Positions 1 to 12,345 are shown, counted from the stretch's first letter. The stretch: DNA of 64,000 bases from Nymphalis io (GCF_905147045.1 NC_065911.1:5952001-6016000), one strand, 5' to 3'. A program made the numbers and translations. Notes: generated from the letters alone by a model not told the origin.

Positions 1-355
1 TAGGTACCCACTCATATCCATATCATATTCTACCACTACATAGCCATACTTACTTTAACCGTGCTTTAACTGAAGTCGTAATATCGGTATCACAGATGGA
101 TAGATACACAGATAATATATATTAATATTATAAAATACTAATCGATATATTATTGTAGATGTGTGTACACTACACTTACTATCATTTTCTCCGGTTTTAA
201 GTGTTATTCTAGTATAACTACAAGAGACATAACATCTCAGTTTCCAAGGTTGGTGACGCCAATGTCTTTATAGTGCGGTGTCTTTAGGCGGTGGTGACCA
301 CTTATCATCAGGTAGCCCATTTGCCTGTCTACCTACTTATTATAATAAAAAATAA
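1..355 (+). mobile_element. SINE family A, diverged, cut by window edge
   Basis: The copy starts inside the element at the 'taggtaccCACTCAT' landmark and ends with 'ggtggtgaccacttatcatc', 'gtagcccatttgcc' and an A-rich tail. Bases about 64-190 do not match the family and look like an insertion or strongly diverged filler. It is an old copy. Confidence 0.7.
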
Positions 356-1668
356 GGTATTCAATCTATAGATATTATATTAAAATCTTTTATTTATATC
401 GTAATAATATAAACGTAAAAGTTTGTATTTAAACGTTTTTTGACATTTTGTAAATAAGAGTCGAATACAAAAAAATGTCATAAGGGAAGTTTAATACAAA
501 CCTTTTTTATTGAAAAAAAAAATTGCATTATTTAAAGAATGATTGTGAAACCTTTACTGCCCAACAATGAATACTTTATAATAATATATTAGCTTCACTC
601 TAATTTTTCAAGTTACTATTATACACATAAACTATGCACCAATTTATATGTAATAAATTGGTTTGTCTGCTTGTCCTGGTTCCATATCGCCACAGAGCAA
701 ACGAACGTCTTAATTTTTTTCATAAACATAGTTTAGATGCTGGAGATGGATATAAGATACATTTTATCCCGACAACAAAAAATATAAAACATTTAAAAAA
801 AAAACAAATTAAACAGCCAGCCAGTTACAATCCTTCAAAGCTTAATAGAAATAAAATACTGAATTCATGCCTTTTGATCGTAACATGATTAAATAAAAAC
901 AAATATACAGAGGTTTAAATAAAAGGACCTTTTAAACATAATGGAAATCCTCTAAATACATAAAAAATTAAAACGTACATAACGTACGTTATTTCTGAAC
1001 TATTTGCTTATTTATCCACTTTTCATTTCACTGAAGTTGGGTTCAAATCTGAATAAAACATCAGGAATTTTGTTAACACGAGCCTTGAACTTGTGTTGGT
1101 TAATTCATACAAGGAATCCTTTGAACGTCAATGCACTGTGGTGTGAATACGGAATTATTTTGATGGAGATTTTAGAAAACTCTTGGTAGGAGTTTAAGTG
1201 AATCTAAGTTTAGTTTAGTATGTTTTGTGAAATTAAGGTTTTTATTACGTGATTACAAAAAATGGGTACTTCAAAGACTGATGAATTTCGTGGAAATCAT
1301 TGATCAAAAATCTCACCACAAATACTGTACTTATTGTTGGCAGCATTTAGATAAGGCTCCATTTGGGTGTTGAATTCCTCTTTACATTTTTTTCTTTTTT
1401 TTTTAATCAAAATAAATAAATATTTTTTTTATAAAAAAATTAATATTATTTCATGAACTTACACTCTGAGGCTATCACTTACTTTACAAATTAACTTTAA
1501 ATAGGCTTTTATGATAAATAACGTCAGCGTAAGATTTGTTATTGTGTGTGCGTTAATATGTGCGAGAGATCTGTACATGAGCTCACATGTTTACTAATCA
1601 GTTCTCATGATTACATTTGCACGAACACCATTTTTCTTATAGATAAAAAAAATAATTGTAAGCATTAT
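356..1668. other. AT-rich stretch, nothing recognised
   Basis: Homopolymer A and T tracts (near 510, 795 and 1385-1425) dominate. Short open frames at 634-888 and 1004-1189 are Lys/Asn- or Leu-rich and have no family resemblance; I treat them as chance. Confidence 0.6.
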
Positions 1669-1821
1669 ATCCTGGGATATCCTGGGATATGGGACATTAT
1701 TCACACACGGCCATCTGATTGCAAGCTAAGCAGAGCTTGTACTATGGAAACCAGACAACTGATATACTACATATAATATTTTTCCAACCAACCAACCAAC
1801 CACGCCAACCGGCCCGTCAAA
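1669..1821 (-). mobile_element. SINE family D, internally deleted
   Basis: It matches the D landmarks 'gggacattattcacac', 'ccagacaactgatatactac' and 'ccacgccaaccggcccgtca'. The middle, including most of the tRNA-like head, is missing when compared with the copies at 33.6 and 47.1 kb. The start carries a local duplication of 'atcctggg'. Confidence 0.7.
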
Positions 1822-2775
1822 TTATTATATGTTATTGAACATTTAACAAAAATACGACGAAATATAAGACGGTAAAATACTTTACCACTAAAATATGTTA
1901 CCTCTACATTTATTATATTATATTATAATGGAACTAACAAAAATGGAATTAAATGTTCAATGATCTTAACCAAATCGATAACGAAATTGAGTGTTATATT
2001 GGAAGTTTAAAGTAGATTTAGAATTCCAATATTATTTCCTCAATCTTTTCAATGTAATTACGTAGCATGGCGATAGCCAAAATAATGACGTAAGAGCTAG
2101 GTTTAAAATTAAAAGACTGACCCATTTCAAGTCAGCATTAGAAAATTGGAAAACGGGTAATATGCTGTTTCGAGCATTTCATAATTTTATTAGGTCACGA
2201 AAGCATATTAAAATAATATTATAGCAGCCTTGGTCATTTCGTGACGTGATGTTGTGGGGCGATTTGACACATTTAGGTTACAGGGGACGCATTTAAGTCG
2301 TTTGATCTAGTAAACTCGATGGCGTGCCGATGTTGATTACACTATCGTTTTATGATTTGGGACCCTCAGCTCTTGAGCGTTGGAGGCCATTTGAGTTTTT
2401 ACTACAAAAGAACAGTGTAAGAATCATTTTGAGAATGGAATTTGAGAATTTGCTTTTTACATCGTAAAGTAATTGATTTCTATTAGCTTGATACATTATT
2501 ATTTTAATACTCCTGTTTATGACCTAAGTATTTATATCATATAATATATACAATATATGCACATAAAACATATACAAGAATCTGTAGCGTATTTCGGATA
2601 ATATTAATATATAAGTAATATTAAAATAAAATGTATTTAATTTTGATTAAAATGAAGAAGTTCTTTTAGCTAAGTGGCCAATATCGATAATACTGTCGAA
2701 TTCGGCTTAGACATTGTACTGCACAATTGTGTGCGAAAACAGCACTAAACTATCTTTATCATTTTATCCGATATA
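1822..2775. other. AT-rich stretch, nothing recognised
   Basis: Unique-looking sequence with no repeat family, RNA gene or plausible exon that I can identify. Confidence 0.5.
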
Positions 2776-2905
2776 TGTAGGTTTCCTCACGACGTTTTCC
2801 TTCACTGCTTACTACGAAACTTTAGTCTAACTTTCCCGGGTTTGAACTAATCTTCGGTTAAGATTCACGCGTTATAACCATTGGGCTATCTCGATTCGAC
2901 TCATT
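2776..2905 (-). mobile_element. SINE family B, 5' (tRNA-like) part
   Basis: On the minus strand it reads from the degraded tRNA-like head (the B-box-like 'gggtttgaac' at about 2838 is its reverse side) into the 'gaaggaaaacgtcgtgagga' body. The 3' half is absent. Confidence 0.75.
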
Positions 2906-3100
2906 ATTTAACAATAATAATCCAATTCCATTTAGAAATTAATGTAGTATTTAATCGAATATGCTTACCACTTATGGAACTACAACAAAACAATCCCAAT
3001 ACTAATTATTGTAATTAATGCAAATTCAATAGATTATCCTTAATTAAACTAATAATATGCTAATCGATATTTATCATAGCAAGTTAACTAATCAAATTTA

Positions 3101-3155
3101 CGTGGTAAGGCTTCATGTAACTCCGTCTGGGTAGGTACTACTCACTCATATTCTT
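3101..3155 (+). mobile_element. SINE family A, 5' fragment
   Basis: About 55 bp match the family A start: 'ggtaaggcttcatgtaactc' followed by 'cgtctgggtaggtact'. No 3' part follows. Confidence 0.5.
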
Positions 3156-4269
3156 CAAACATCAATGCAATGGGATGGTCCATGTTGAAACCAGATAATA
3201 AGTATGTACATAATTATAATAAATATGCAAAGACAAACTGTTCAGTACTGTTTCTCCAACACAAGTTTGACTTTTATGAATTAAAATAAACACAACGTCT
3301 TTTAGCGCTTAGAGCAGTTCGTAGAAGTTATTATGGACGAAGTTCGATCACTGTGCGAACTTTAATAATGAATAATCTTAATTTATTATATTAAAACAAA
3401 TACAAAAGTGTACATTTAAAACACAAGTCTAGTCAAGTCCCTTAGTCTTACATATAAGACAAGAATTTAGTTCGGGAAAAATGTTTTCCTATGAGGTCTA
3501 GCTTTATAATAAATTGCCGTACTTTAAGATATGTGAGCTCATTTATTGTATTTAAAACTAAACTCTTGGAACATATTAATCAAATCTACCCACTTTAAAA
3601 GTAAGTACGTTAAATGAGTAAATAACTTGTAACAGCTTACAAACACTTAGTTTTATTGTTTACATGTAAGTGACCGTTGTCTTTTATGGAAAATTGATCT
3701 TTAAAGTAATACTTAAGTCTAAGCATTAAGTTAGATATACGTAACCAAAATAAAGTACTCTACTAGCTCAGCTCAGTTCACTCGAATTGTATATTAAATT
3801 AATGAACATGCCATTTTTCACTAACGTTTATGAAAATTTTCGTGCACTAAAGGATCGATGGACGGAAAATTAATTTGAATCGTCGAACTTTTGAGCTCAG
3901 TTTAATGGTACAGGGACTATAATCCCGTGGGATGAAATTTGTCCAACGTAACTTCGAAACCGGTGTTGACTCACGGAAGAAAACTTGTAAGATTTTTCGT
4001 TATTCCCCGGACTTTACGAATCTTTTTATTTTTGCGGTATAAATAACGGAATTTAGCTGTTTGGTTAGTTTGATTTAGTTGTTTGTGGATTGTTTAATAG
4101 CTGTTAATATCAACATATTGTTTTTAATATATTCGTTGAAATGCTGTTACATTTGGTGGCTTTATAAATTACTAGCCACGTCTCGAAGTTTCTTATAATT
4201 TCGATTTTAAATGTCTGTTTGATGGTGATGATGATATTAACACGGGAGGTATTTTTATAAAATAAGTAA
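3156..4269. other. No recognised feature
   Basis: Mostly AT-rich. Bases about 3840-4020 are less AT-rich but show no open frame, splice-bounded exon or repeat family known to me. Confidence 0.5.
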
Positions 4270-4365
4270 GTGGACAATCAAATGGCCCACCTGATGATAT
4301 ATGATCACCATCTTTCTAACCAGACAATGGTGCTGTAAGAAATATGAACCACTTACATAAGCGTG
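4270..4365 (-). mobile_element. SINE family A, 3' fragment
   Basis: It reads 'ggcccacctgatgatatatg', 'gacaatggtgctgtaagaaa' and 'gaaccacttacat', which is the antisense of the family A 3' end. The remainder is lost. Confidence 0.55.
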
Positions 4366-4484
4366 ATGGTATCAGGTACTCCTCACTATATTATAAAAAA
4401 GAGTTGCTTATAAATTTTACAGTGTCAACGTACTTATATACAGAAGTAGCCACTACTCACTTCAAGCTAACTCATTACTAACTT

Positions 4485-4873
4485 TAAGTCTCCTGACTGC
4501 CTCGTTGATCTAGTGCCTTGATATAAGGCCGCAGACCCGGTGGTCCTGGGTTCAATTCTCAGGTCGGGCCAATAAAAAGTTATTAGGTTTTTCTGTCAAA
4601 AAATTGTCAGTAGCAGCCCGGAGTCTGGAAGTTGGAAGTGTGTACACCCCCGTGCCTCGGAAAGCACGTAAAGCCGTTGGTCGTGCGCCTTAACTCTTTC
4701 TGGTCGTGTCGGATTGCCGTCCCATCGGATAATGAGAGTTAGGGAAAAGAGAGTGCACCTGTGTTTGCGCACATACTTGTGCACTATAATATCTCCTGCG
4801 TAGTTGGCTAATCTCTCTTGAGATTGGCCGCCGTGGCCGGAATCGGTCTGGAGGACATTATTATAAGTCTCCT
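4485..4873 (+). mobile_element. SINE family C, full length, with 10-bp target-site duplication
   Basis: The element occupies 4495-4863 (369 bp) between direct repeats TAAGTCTCCT at 4485-4494 and 4864-4873. The head is tRNA-like, with an A-box-like 'tgatctagtgcc' near 4506 and a B-box-like 'gggttcaattct' near 4548. The body carries 'cgtgcctcggaaagcacgta' and 'ggccgccgtggccgg', and the tail is ATT-rich. A tRNA-type internal polymerase III promoter is expected from SINE biology; activity is not shown. The 62-codon minus-strand frame inside it is a repeat artefact. Confidence 0.9.
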
Positions 4874-5269
4874 AAATACTTATGTAATACATCATTTAGC
4901 TAATGTATTAAACTTAGAACTTGCATAAAGAGTGTTTAACCTAGATTTAGTTATCAGCCGAAACAAGCCGCTGCCTGAAGTTTGTATCTAGGGCGATTAA
5001 GTTTAAGATACTTAGCACGTTTGCAAAACATTAAACTACTTGCCTTGAGAATGTTGAGTATGTCTTGGAAGGATGGATTTGCTTGAAATCTTTGCCTAAT
5101 GCCTTTAAGGAGGCTTTACATCATGTTTAGTCAAAACTTGGTAATAAGTTTTGGAGAAATATTTCCGTAATGTTTTAATATAATATTTTAACTCTGTATG
5201 TATTATGTAGCATATTATATGTTTGTATATTTTTATTTATTTTTATAGTTATATGTATGTGCATGTATA

Positions 5270-5445
5270 TTTTTGTGTACATATATTTGTCTTGTTGTTG
5301 ATACGATTTACTGATTACCGTCTTCACGGATTTCTGTTTAACCTAAAGATTGACTAGCAGAAAATGCCTTCAGGCATAAAGTCCGCCTCTTACTCCAATT
5401 ACTTTTTTTTGGTCAATAAAGTTATTAAATAAATAAAGTAAATAT
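5270..5445 (+). mobile_element. 3' end of a non-LTR retrotransposon
   Basis: The segment 'gattgactagcagaaaatgc', 'ggcataaagtccgcctctta' and 'caataaagttattaaataaa' matches a LINE 3'-UTR type that I know from lepidopteran genomes, with a polyadenylation signal and a TAAA-repeat tail. How far it extends upstream (4874-5270) is unclear; there the sequence only hints at degraded coding DNA. Confidence 0.55.
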
Positions 5446-5524
5446 ATATTTTTATCGTTCTTCTGCTCGAGTTCTAGTAATGGCGGTCAAAAAAGAGTTG
5501 TCAACTATGTAAGATATTTTTATA

Positions 5525-5764
5525 GTGCAATGCAAGGGCACTCTTTATTTCCTCGCTCATCATTCACTTACCAACCATCATCATCGTCATTATGCGACAG
5601 GAAAGAGAGATCAAGCAGGAATATCAAACCAACAATTACATAACTTAGAATTAACCTTACCTAAGATGTTATATGTTCAAAGCGGAAATGCTGCTAGCAT
5701 TCTTGTCACCATTCCACGCGGTCACGAATTGTACAGTAAACATTTAACTTTGATTTGTATATAA
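5525..5764. other. Open 79-codon stretch of unknown nature
   Basis: The stretch is less AT-rich than its surroundings and is open on the plus strand. The predicted peptide is low in hydrophobic order, with a His cluster (HHHRHY) and 'QSGNAASILVTIP'. The latter resembles translated transposon debris I have seen in moths and butterflies, but I cannot assign it. No promoter, splice site or partner exon is apparent. I would not call it a gene. Confidence 0.25.
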
Positions 5765-5824
5765 GGCTTTAATAAGCTATTTTATTTCACTTATCTGCTT
5801 ATATTTATTTTATACACTACATTT

Positions 5825-6262
5825 TGCAATGCTATTCTGTAGGAATTCACTTCATCACCCGTGAAATGTTTACAACCGACTTATTGTGGTATATTATTTT
5901 GATGCGTGTTGAAATTTTAATAATTATTTTATATGCCCGTCTGGGTAAGTACCACCCACTTATCAGATATTTTACCATCAAACAGCAATACTTGGTATTG
6001 TTGCGATCCGGTTTAACGGATGAGCGAGCCAGTGTACACAGTACTACAGGCACAAGACAAAACATCTTCGTTCTTAAGGTTGTTAGCCCATTGGCGATGT
6101 AAGGAATGGTTAATACTTCTTACATCGCCAATGTCTATGGGCGGTGGTGACCACTTAACACCATGTAGCCCATTTACCCGTCCGTCTACCTATAACATAA
6201 AAAAAAATTACTAAGGTCAATATCGCGTATCACTTTCTGACATTTCACGACCGTTTTCTGTG
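5825..6262 (+). repeat. Family H element split by a SINE A insertion
   Basis: The left part, 5825-5935, carries 'attctgtaggaattcacttc' and 'gtgaaatgtttacaaccgac'. The right part, 6212-6262, carries 'actttctgacatttcacgac' and 'cgttttctgtggtgag'. In the copy at 63.78 kb these parts are contiguous, so the SINE between them is a later insertion. Confidence 0.7.
5936..6209 (+). mobile_element. SINE family A, 5'-truncated, nested in family H
   Basis: It starts at 'cccgtctgggtaagtaccac', so the first ~30 bp of the family are missing. It continues to 'gtagcccatttacccgtccg' and ends with an A-rich tail. The antisense and sense short frames here are SINE-derived. Confidence 0.85.
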
Positions 6263-7017
6263 GTGAGTTTCCAATTAGTTATTATATAAAATTACTTTTC
6301 ATTATTAAAGAAGCTTATACAAATGAATCTATATATAATCTTGTAAAATGATCCATTTTAATTCATATAAATTCAATTTCCTGTTTTATTACATTTTACT
6401 GTTTAATACATTATATTGTGATTATAATCAAATCGGATTTCCAATAACAAAACATTAATATGTATTAGGCCGTGCGGCTGTAATATTTAATCATAAAACG
6501 TTACAAAACCCACTCAATAAACCCATTTTCCTCTAACCTAAACGTGACTGGTGACTAAAAAATAAAAGCTAGGCATTATGACGGCTCTAATAAGGGAAGA
6601 GGAATGAAAAGGCGACAAGGCATGAGAGGCATAAGAATGAAAGGAACGCTTGATGTATAAAGTCACTGGATGAGATAGCGAAGCTATGGAATAGTGTGCT
6701 CAAATTGTTATGGGGATGAGCGTACTTATTTTCTTGAGTGATCTTATTTAAAGTGTAAAGTTGGTATGCTTTATCTGTTTTTGTCATGTGATTGTCACTT
6801 TTGTTCTGATAATTTATTCGCAAAGGTTCTATTTTAATTCAAAAGCGTAGAGAATAAGTGATGTTTGTAATCCAGTCGTCGAAAAAAATGATTATCGGGC
6901 ACTTATGTGGTTAACGCTGACGTCATTGTCTGTATGGTCTGTAATATGTCTGAAATGCCGAGATGACAAATAATTTACCCTTTAAAAAAACAGTATTTAA
7001 ATGTCCTATAGGTAAGC
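6263..7017. other. No recognised feature; one CRE octamer
   Basis: AT-rich sequence. The perfect octamer TGACGTCA lies at 6918-6925. The minus-strand open stretch at 6587-6823 is low in complexity and looks like chance. Confidence 0.5.
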
Positions 7018-7190
7018 TACGGCCTTTTTTTCCTTAAGGAGAAGTTTTGGTTTAGCTTATTCCGTCACGTGGCTCCAATGTGGGTTTGTGGATAAACGTG
7101 TGGTACTAGTTCAGTGAAATTAGATATATGTAGCAGGTTTCTCACGTTTTTCGGTAATTTCTGAGCATGACTATGAATAATAAATACATA
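7018..7190 (-). mobile_element. SINE family B, diverged 3' two-thirds
   Basis: Antisense landmarks are 'ggagaagttttggtttagct', 'ggctccaatgtgggtttgtg' and 'cagtgaaattagatatatg'. The tRNA-like head is not recognisable. Confidence 0.65.
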
Positions 7191-8449
7191 TTTATACAAT
7201 AATTAGTCACATTAATTATTATTAGGTAAAAATTAAGTATATTATTATAATTTTTTTGGAATGAAATGATTTGGAATGAATGATTAATTATAGACGTACA
7301 CGTTCAAAATGAGCTTATATAAGTAACGAATATTTTGCTATTTCAGAAGTTAAAAACATTCCAGTAATGTATAGAAACGAGGTGAAATTTTAGAACAATT
7401 TGACCTTGAAAATTTTATATGTACTCCCGTGGAACTTTCACTTCAATAAGTCATACATTTTAAAAAATACACATACAATACACATTTTCCTAATATAATC
7501 GGAATGAAAAATCATTCATTCATCTATTCGAATAATGTGTTCACGGCTTATCTAGAGTGATATTTTTATATCTTTGTAGAAGCGAATAACCCTCTTGAAA
7601 TTAGTCGGAGAGGCGTCCCGCATCCTTGCGTTTTTATTACGGGCTTTTAGAACTAGGATATCGTTTTAAGGATTTGTTCACACAGACACACTTTGATTAT
7701 CTCATGAATACATTCTAAGCATACTGATTGTATTTTTAATTTACTATTTGAGTTAGGTTCGATTTTTAAAAATCCAAATGATTATAAACCTTCAAGTTCT
7801 TAATATATTTGTGTGGGTGTGTATGAATACGTAAGTTGTATGTTTTTGATTTTTTTTTTGGAAAAACGAATAAAAGATCTATAGAGAAAGTAAAAAAAAA
7901 GCATGCTTGTATTTTTTTAATATTTTATGATTAAATTAAAACTTTTAAATTGTGAATTATACTTACAAGACTACACAACGTTTGTATTTTTTATGAGAAG
8001 TTTACAATAATATAAAGAAATTGTGTAAAAATTACAATTTAAACATATTATAGAGTTAGTTATCCTTAGCTGACGTATTTCGTATTGAAGTTATCGCGTG
8101 TTACATTTATAATGAAACAGGTCCACCTGCTTTTTCTTCTTCTTCTTCGTCGTGACACTTGTCAGAGCGGTCGTGGTCGCTATGAAGTATTACAAACTGT
8201 TCAGTGTTACACATTTATAACTAATATTAAATGGTAGGAAAAACAGAAAGCCTGTAGTTTATCTTACTGGTTTATCTTAGGTCTGAAGGATTCCTATCCA
8301 AGTGGTAGATTTTGGACAAACGATACGCAAATATTATGTTTTTATATCGAAAGATTTCGGCTTTCTTAAAGAATAATTACTTCTAAACATGCTATCAAGG
8401 TATCGTATTGCTAAATAAGAAGGTTGTGTCCGTTGTGTCTTTTATTACA
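7191..8449. other. No recognised feature; short TTC run
   Basis: AT-rich. A CTT/TTC microsatellite-like run lies at about 8131-8149. No exon or repeat family is recognised. Confidence 0.5.
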
Positions 8450-8570
8450 CTGGCTCACTTACCCTTAACCGGAACACAACAATACCAAGTACTGCTGTTT
8501 TGCGGTAGAATATCTGATGAGTGGGTGGTACCTACCCAGACGAGCTTGAACAAAGCCCTACCACCACTAG
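8450..8570 (-). mobile_element. SINE family A, 5' half
   Basis: Antisense match to the first ~120 bp of the family, from 'actggctcacttaccctta' to 'caaagccctaccaccactag'. It is well preserved. Confidence 0.85.
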
Positions 8571-9609
8571 TATAAATTATATTCAAATAGTCCTACCATA
8601 ATTGACAAAGTCACAGTTTCTATTATGCACTGTGATTTCTGGTACTATTAAATGCGGTTTACACGCGGCTCCCGTACGGTTGCGGCATGTAATGCGGTCT
8701 GGTGCCACAGCTGTACAGCTGTACAGCTTCAACACGTTATGTATACAAAGCTTAATAGACGTACGACTTAGTACATAAAATGAATAAAAATTTAGTCTTT
8801 AATAACATATTTTCTTTTAATTTAATAAAATTATAAATATTATTTTATTAAATTTATGATTTAAAAGTTGATTACAAGAAATAATATTTTTATTTCATAT
8901 ATATCCAAAATAATTTATTAATTTATATTACATATTCGGGATGTAACTAATTCATTTCACCGGCGCTAAAATGAAAAAATAACGATATATTGTGTGCGCA
9001 TATATAATATATAAAAATATCTCATAAATATCCCTTCTACTTTTAGTCAAACGCGTCCTTCCTCACGAAGACCGGTTGGAACTTTCCACCAAGCAAATCT
9101 GGTCAGCGTTAGTGTTTGATAAATATGTGTCAGAAATTCTTCCGGCTCATGCAGTTTTCTTTGGGACATTTATTTCATTGCCGAGAACAAATCGAATAAA
9201 TACATGAAAATTGTGTGACTATTGTCAATACGCATTGTGTTTTATGATCTAACCGTAGACTATTTCGGCTGCCATTATATCATATACTAGATCAAGATTC
9301 TTTATACGAATTAAAGCAACATAATACATACCTCAACAATTTACTAAAGCTTTGTTGGATTACGTTAATACGGACGATTTGTCACAGCCTAACTTATTCT
9401 TATATTCCTAGCACGTTCTACGACATAGGACGTTTTACTACGGAAGCCGGCATACGTAGAATCGATTACGTCACGACGCTGGGATAATTGAGTCGGCTTT
9501 CATTCGTTAAGATTAAGATGAGATGTGACGTAATCATTGATTTTAGGTTTAAATGGAATGAGTTGATTCTTAGAAGTGAATTTGATATATTATAATTTAT
9601 GCAATACCA
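8571..9609. other. Mostly AT-rich; GC-richer patch at 8640-8735
   Basis: The GC-richer patch includes a perfect 20-bp palindrome at 8709-8728. The rest shows no recognisable gene or repeat. Confidence 0.5.
8709..8728. repeat. 20-bp perfect palindrome
   Basis: AGCTGTACAGCTGTACAGCT equals its own reverse complement. It contains two CAGCTG-like cores and sits in a locally GC-rich patch. Confidence 0.8.
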
Positions 9610-9795
9610 GTTTCCACCCGCGGCTTCGCCCACGCGTGAGAAGGGGGTAGTAGGGGGTGGGTAAGGGGGTGTAGGTACCCTATGTCCTTTTATGTATCTT
9701 TGACAACGTGTATGCAAATTATCATCATTATCGGTTGAGTAGTTGATACGTGAAATCGTAACGAACAAATAAACAAACAAACAAGTTTGCAAGCT
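9610..9795 (+). repeat. Family G dispersed repeat
   Basis: It has the common lepidopteran start 'cccgcggcttcgcccacgcg'. A middle section mentions 'gacaacgtgtatgcaaatta', and it ends in 'cgaacaaataaacaaacaaa'. A related antisense copy lies at 31.4-31.6 kb. The 108-codon minus-strand frame over it is not a gene. Confidence 0.65.
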
Positions 9796-10116
9796 ATATG
9801 AAATGCTGGATGCATTATTGCATGCATCGTCTCCATGTCAATAACCATGAAAAACTCCACGGCTTAATTTAGATAAACATAAAAATATAATAATAAAATA
9901 TTGCGTTTGAATATAAAAGAAATTATAAAAAAACATATTTAAAAAAAAGTTCGATATTCCAATGTCACATCGCAAGATAACAACTGCCGTCCATTCGAAT
10001 TCATATAAATTCCACGATACAGTGTAAAAACAATGCAAGTTATTTTAAAATATATTTAAAAAAAATAGTTTTCCAAATTATTAAACACACGAAGTCATTT
10101 TCTAATTATTGATATA

Positions 10117-10310
10117 TGTTGAGTTGGCCTATTGGTTAGAACACGTGAATCGTATCCGAAGATTCGGATTCAAACCAATACACAAACCACTGAACCTTCT
10201 TGTGCTCAACTTAAGTTTATAATTCATTTTGCCTTTAGAGGTCAAGGACTATTGATGGAAGGACCTCTTCTAGAGGAAAGGAGAGCTTAGCCCAGCTGTG
10301 GGATATTAAT
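10117..10310 (+). mobile_element. SINE family B with central deletion
   Basis: The head 'ttggcctattggttagaaca' and B-box-like 'ggattcaaac' are followed by 'agtttataattcat'. The sequence then jumps to the 3' end 'gagcttagcccagctgtggg'. About 100 bp of the body is missing. Confidence 0.75.
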
Positions 10311-12165
10311 ATTAAATCATTCTTTTACTAGTGTGAGTGAGTGTATACTCTTGGAAAAATCTTGTAGTATGTATGTACACAATGACTCTTATGTATAACA
10401 GACTTATGAATATAATAATGTTTATATTGGTTGATAAGAGACAGTATATAAAGAATGTTTTAAATATAATGTTTAAAGGCGTATTAAAATATAACAAAAC
10501 TTACTACTTACATTTAATATACATTATAATTCAAGATATTGTTTTCAAATAACAATTATTTAATGCGTAGCTGAAGGTTACAGTTTACAGAGAACACGTG
10601 AGGCCGACCCAACTAAACACATAGAATGTCTAAGTCTAGAATATAATGATACAAGTCAGGTATTTATGGTTTAAGCCATGTCAATTTTAATAATGAATAC
10701 TTAATTATATTTGTAAATATAATATTCGTTATTATGTATATCTATATAAATGTTGTTGTATGTGTGGTGGTGTTACTTCTGAAAGACTTTTCCGATTAAC
10801 TCAAAATCCGGACTCTGGACAATTGGCGCTATGATCGAAGTTTTAGAAAATTGTATTATTGCCACCGTTCTATGCGATCTTGATATTTCTTGTAATACCA
10901 ATGTGGTGGTAGTTACTTACCATCAAATACCTCTTGCTTATTTAATATAATAAAAATTAAATCAACTCTATCGAAAAGTTGCTTGACTTCGAACAGTTCG
11001 TCTTAATATAAAAATAATATTTCACTATTATCTCCTGGCTGACCACTTCTTAAACAGCTCCCACGAGAAATTACATGAAATTCAGGATCATATAGATAGC
11101 ATTGTGATTTACGATTCTTGGAACACTTATATTATTCATTTATTCTATTCAGGAATTTTGATAGGCCTTCTAATAAATGGAGATGAATACGGCCTTAGAA
11201 TCCGTTATAATTTATTCATCGTCGAATGTTTTAATTTATCAAAGTATTTGATAAGATCGATATTTGAAGTTGGAAACATTTGTACAAATTGTTAGATAGA
11301 CTAATCAAATTCTACATAACTTAAAGTTTATTTAAGTATAATTAATAATAAAATATTCCTATAATATTCAAATAATATTGTAAATGTGAAAAAGATTTAC
11401 TACTAATTAATGACTTTGGCCATATCGTCTAAAGGCCCGTATTCCCCACTATATTAAAAAAATATATGATTTATTTAGGCCAATATTTACACTGTACTAA
11501 TTTAATCATAATAATTAAAAAAAAGTACAAATTAAATGCAAATTACGACGTAGGCAACAGATAATTATATATTAAAAAGGTTTAAAAAAATTCAACGACA
11601 TTTTTAATTACATATAAATTAATTAGTCACTTGCCTACAATGCTAATTGTAAAAAAGATAGATTTAAGAGTAATGACGTAGCAGCGCTGACCTAGCATTT
11701 GTGCTATGTCAATACAGGTCAGGATAGGTCAGAAAAAAATGCCTTGTTAACTGCTTTGAGTCAGAAATACAGACGGCTTTTTGTAATTCAAAACATTTTG
11801 TAAGCCGTAAGAGTTCGTAATATCTTAAATACTTTCATATATACATATATTATAGTATTACATATTTAATATATATATATATGATGTCAATTTATTAAAT
11901 CTTATTTCTTATATAAATAATAATAATAAGTTTGTTTCTCAACACAAAACATAGTCATACAAAAATTGTTTGTTAAACAAGTTAAAACATATGATATCTA
12001 AGTTATTTTTATTTTGTTTTATTAAGGCTTCTTATTACATGTTTTGTTTTGCGATAAACAGTTTTTACGAATCCGGACAATATTTTGTTTATTCCAAGAA
12101 TGATATTTTTGTTGATCGCTGGTTCCTGTATTTGTATTTAAAATAGATAGGCATACCGGTAAAAA
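10311..12165. other. Long AT-rich stretch, nothing firm
   Basis: A TA microsatellite lies near 11868-11882. Bases 10895-10953 weakly resemble the 3' end of SINE A ('ggtggtagttacttaccatc'). The open stretches at 10337-10552 and 11104-11295 are hydrophobic AT-rich chance frames. Confidence 0.5.
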
Positions 12166-12345
12166 GATAATAAGTGGTGACTACTGTCCATAGAAATTGA
12201 CGCTGTTAGATTTATTAACCATCATAATGCGCAACAAGCCTGGGGAACTAAAGTGTTATGTCCTTACGCCTGTAGTTACACTGGTACACTCATTCTTCAA
12301 ACCGGAACAAAACAATAGTAAGTATTGCTGCCTGATGATGATGAA
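12166..12345 (-). mobile_element. SINE family A, diverged fragment
   Basis: Antisense match: 'aagtggtgactactgtccat', 'ggggaactaaagtgttatgt', 'cctgtagttacactggtaca' and 'caaaccggaacaaaacaata'. The 5' ~80 bp of the family are missing. Confidence 0.75.

Noticed and set aside
4499..4570. tRNA gene-like sequence
   Set aside because: It has A- and B-box-like words but belongs to the head of SINE C, does not close a convincing acceptor stem, and continues into the SINE body. The same holds for the heads of B and D.
4596..4784. 62-codon frame with 'RWDGNPTRPERV'
   Set aside because: It is the antisense of SINE C and recurs at 49.9 kb.
5525..5764. Small protein-coding gene
   Set aside because: The frame is open and less AT-rich, but shows no start context, exon signals or recognisable domain; transposon debris is at least as likely.
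10895..10953. Additional SINE A 3' end
   Set aside because: Only a short, weak match; kept as a remark and not as a feature of its own.
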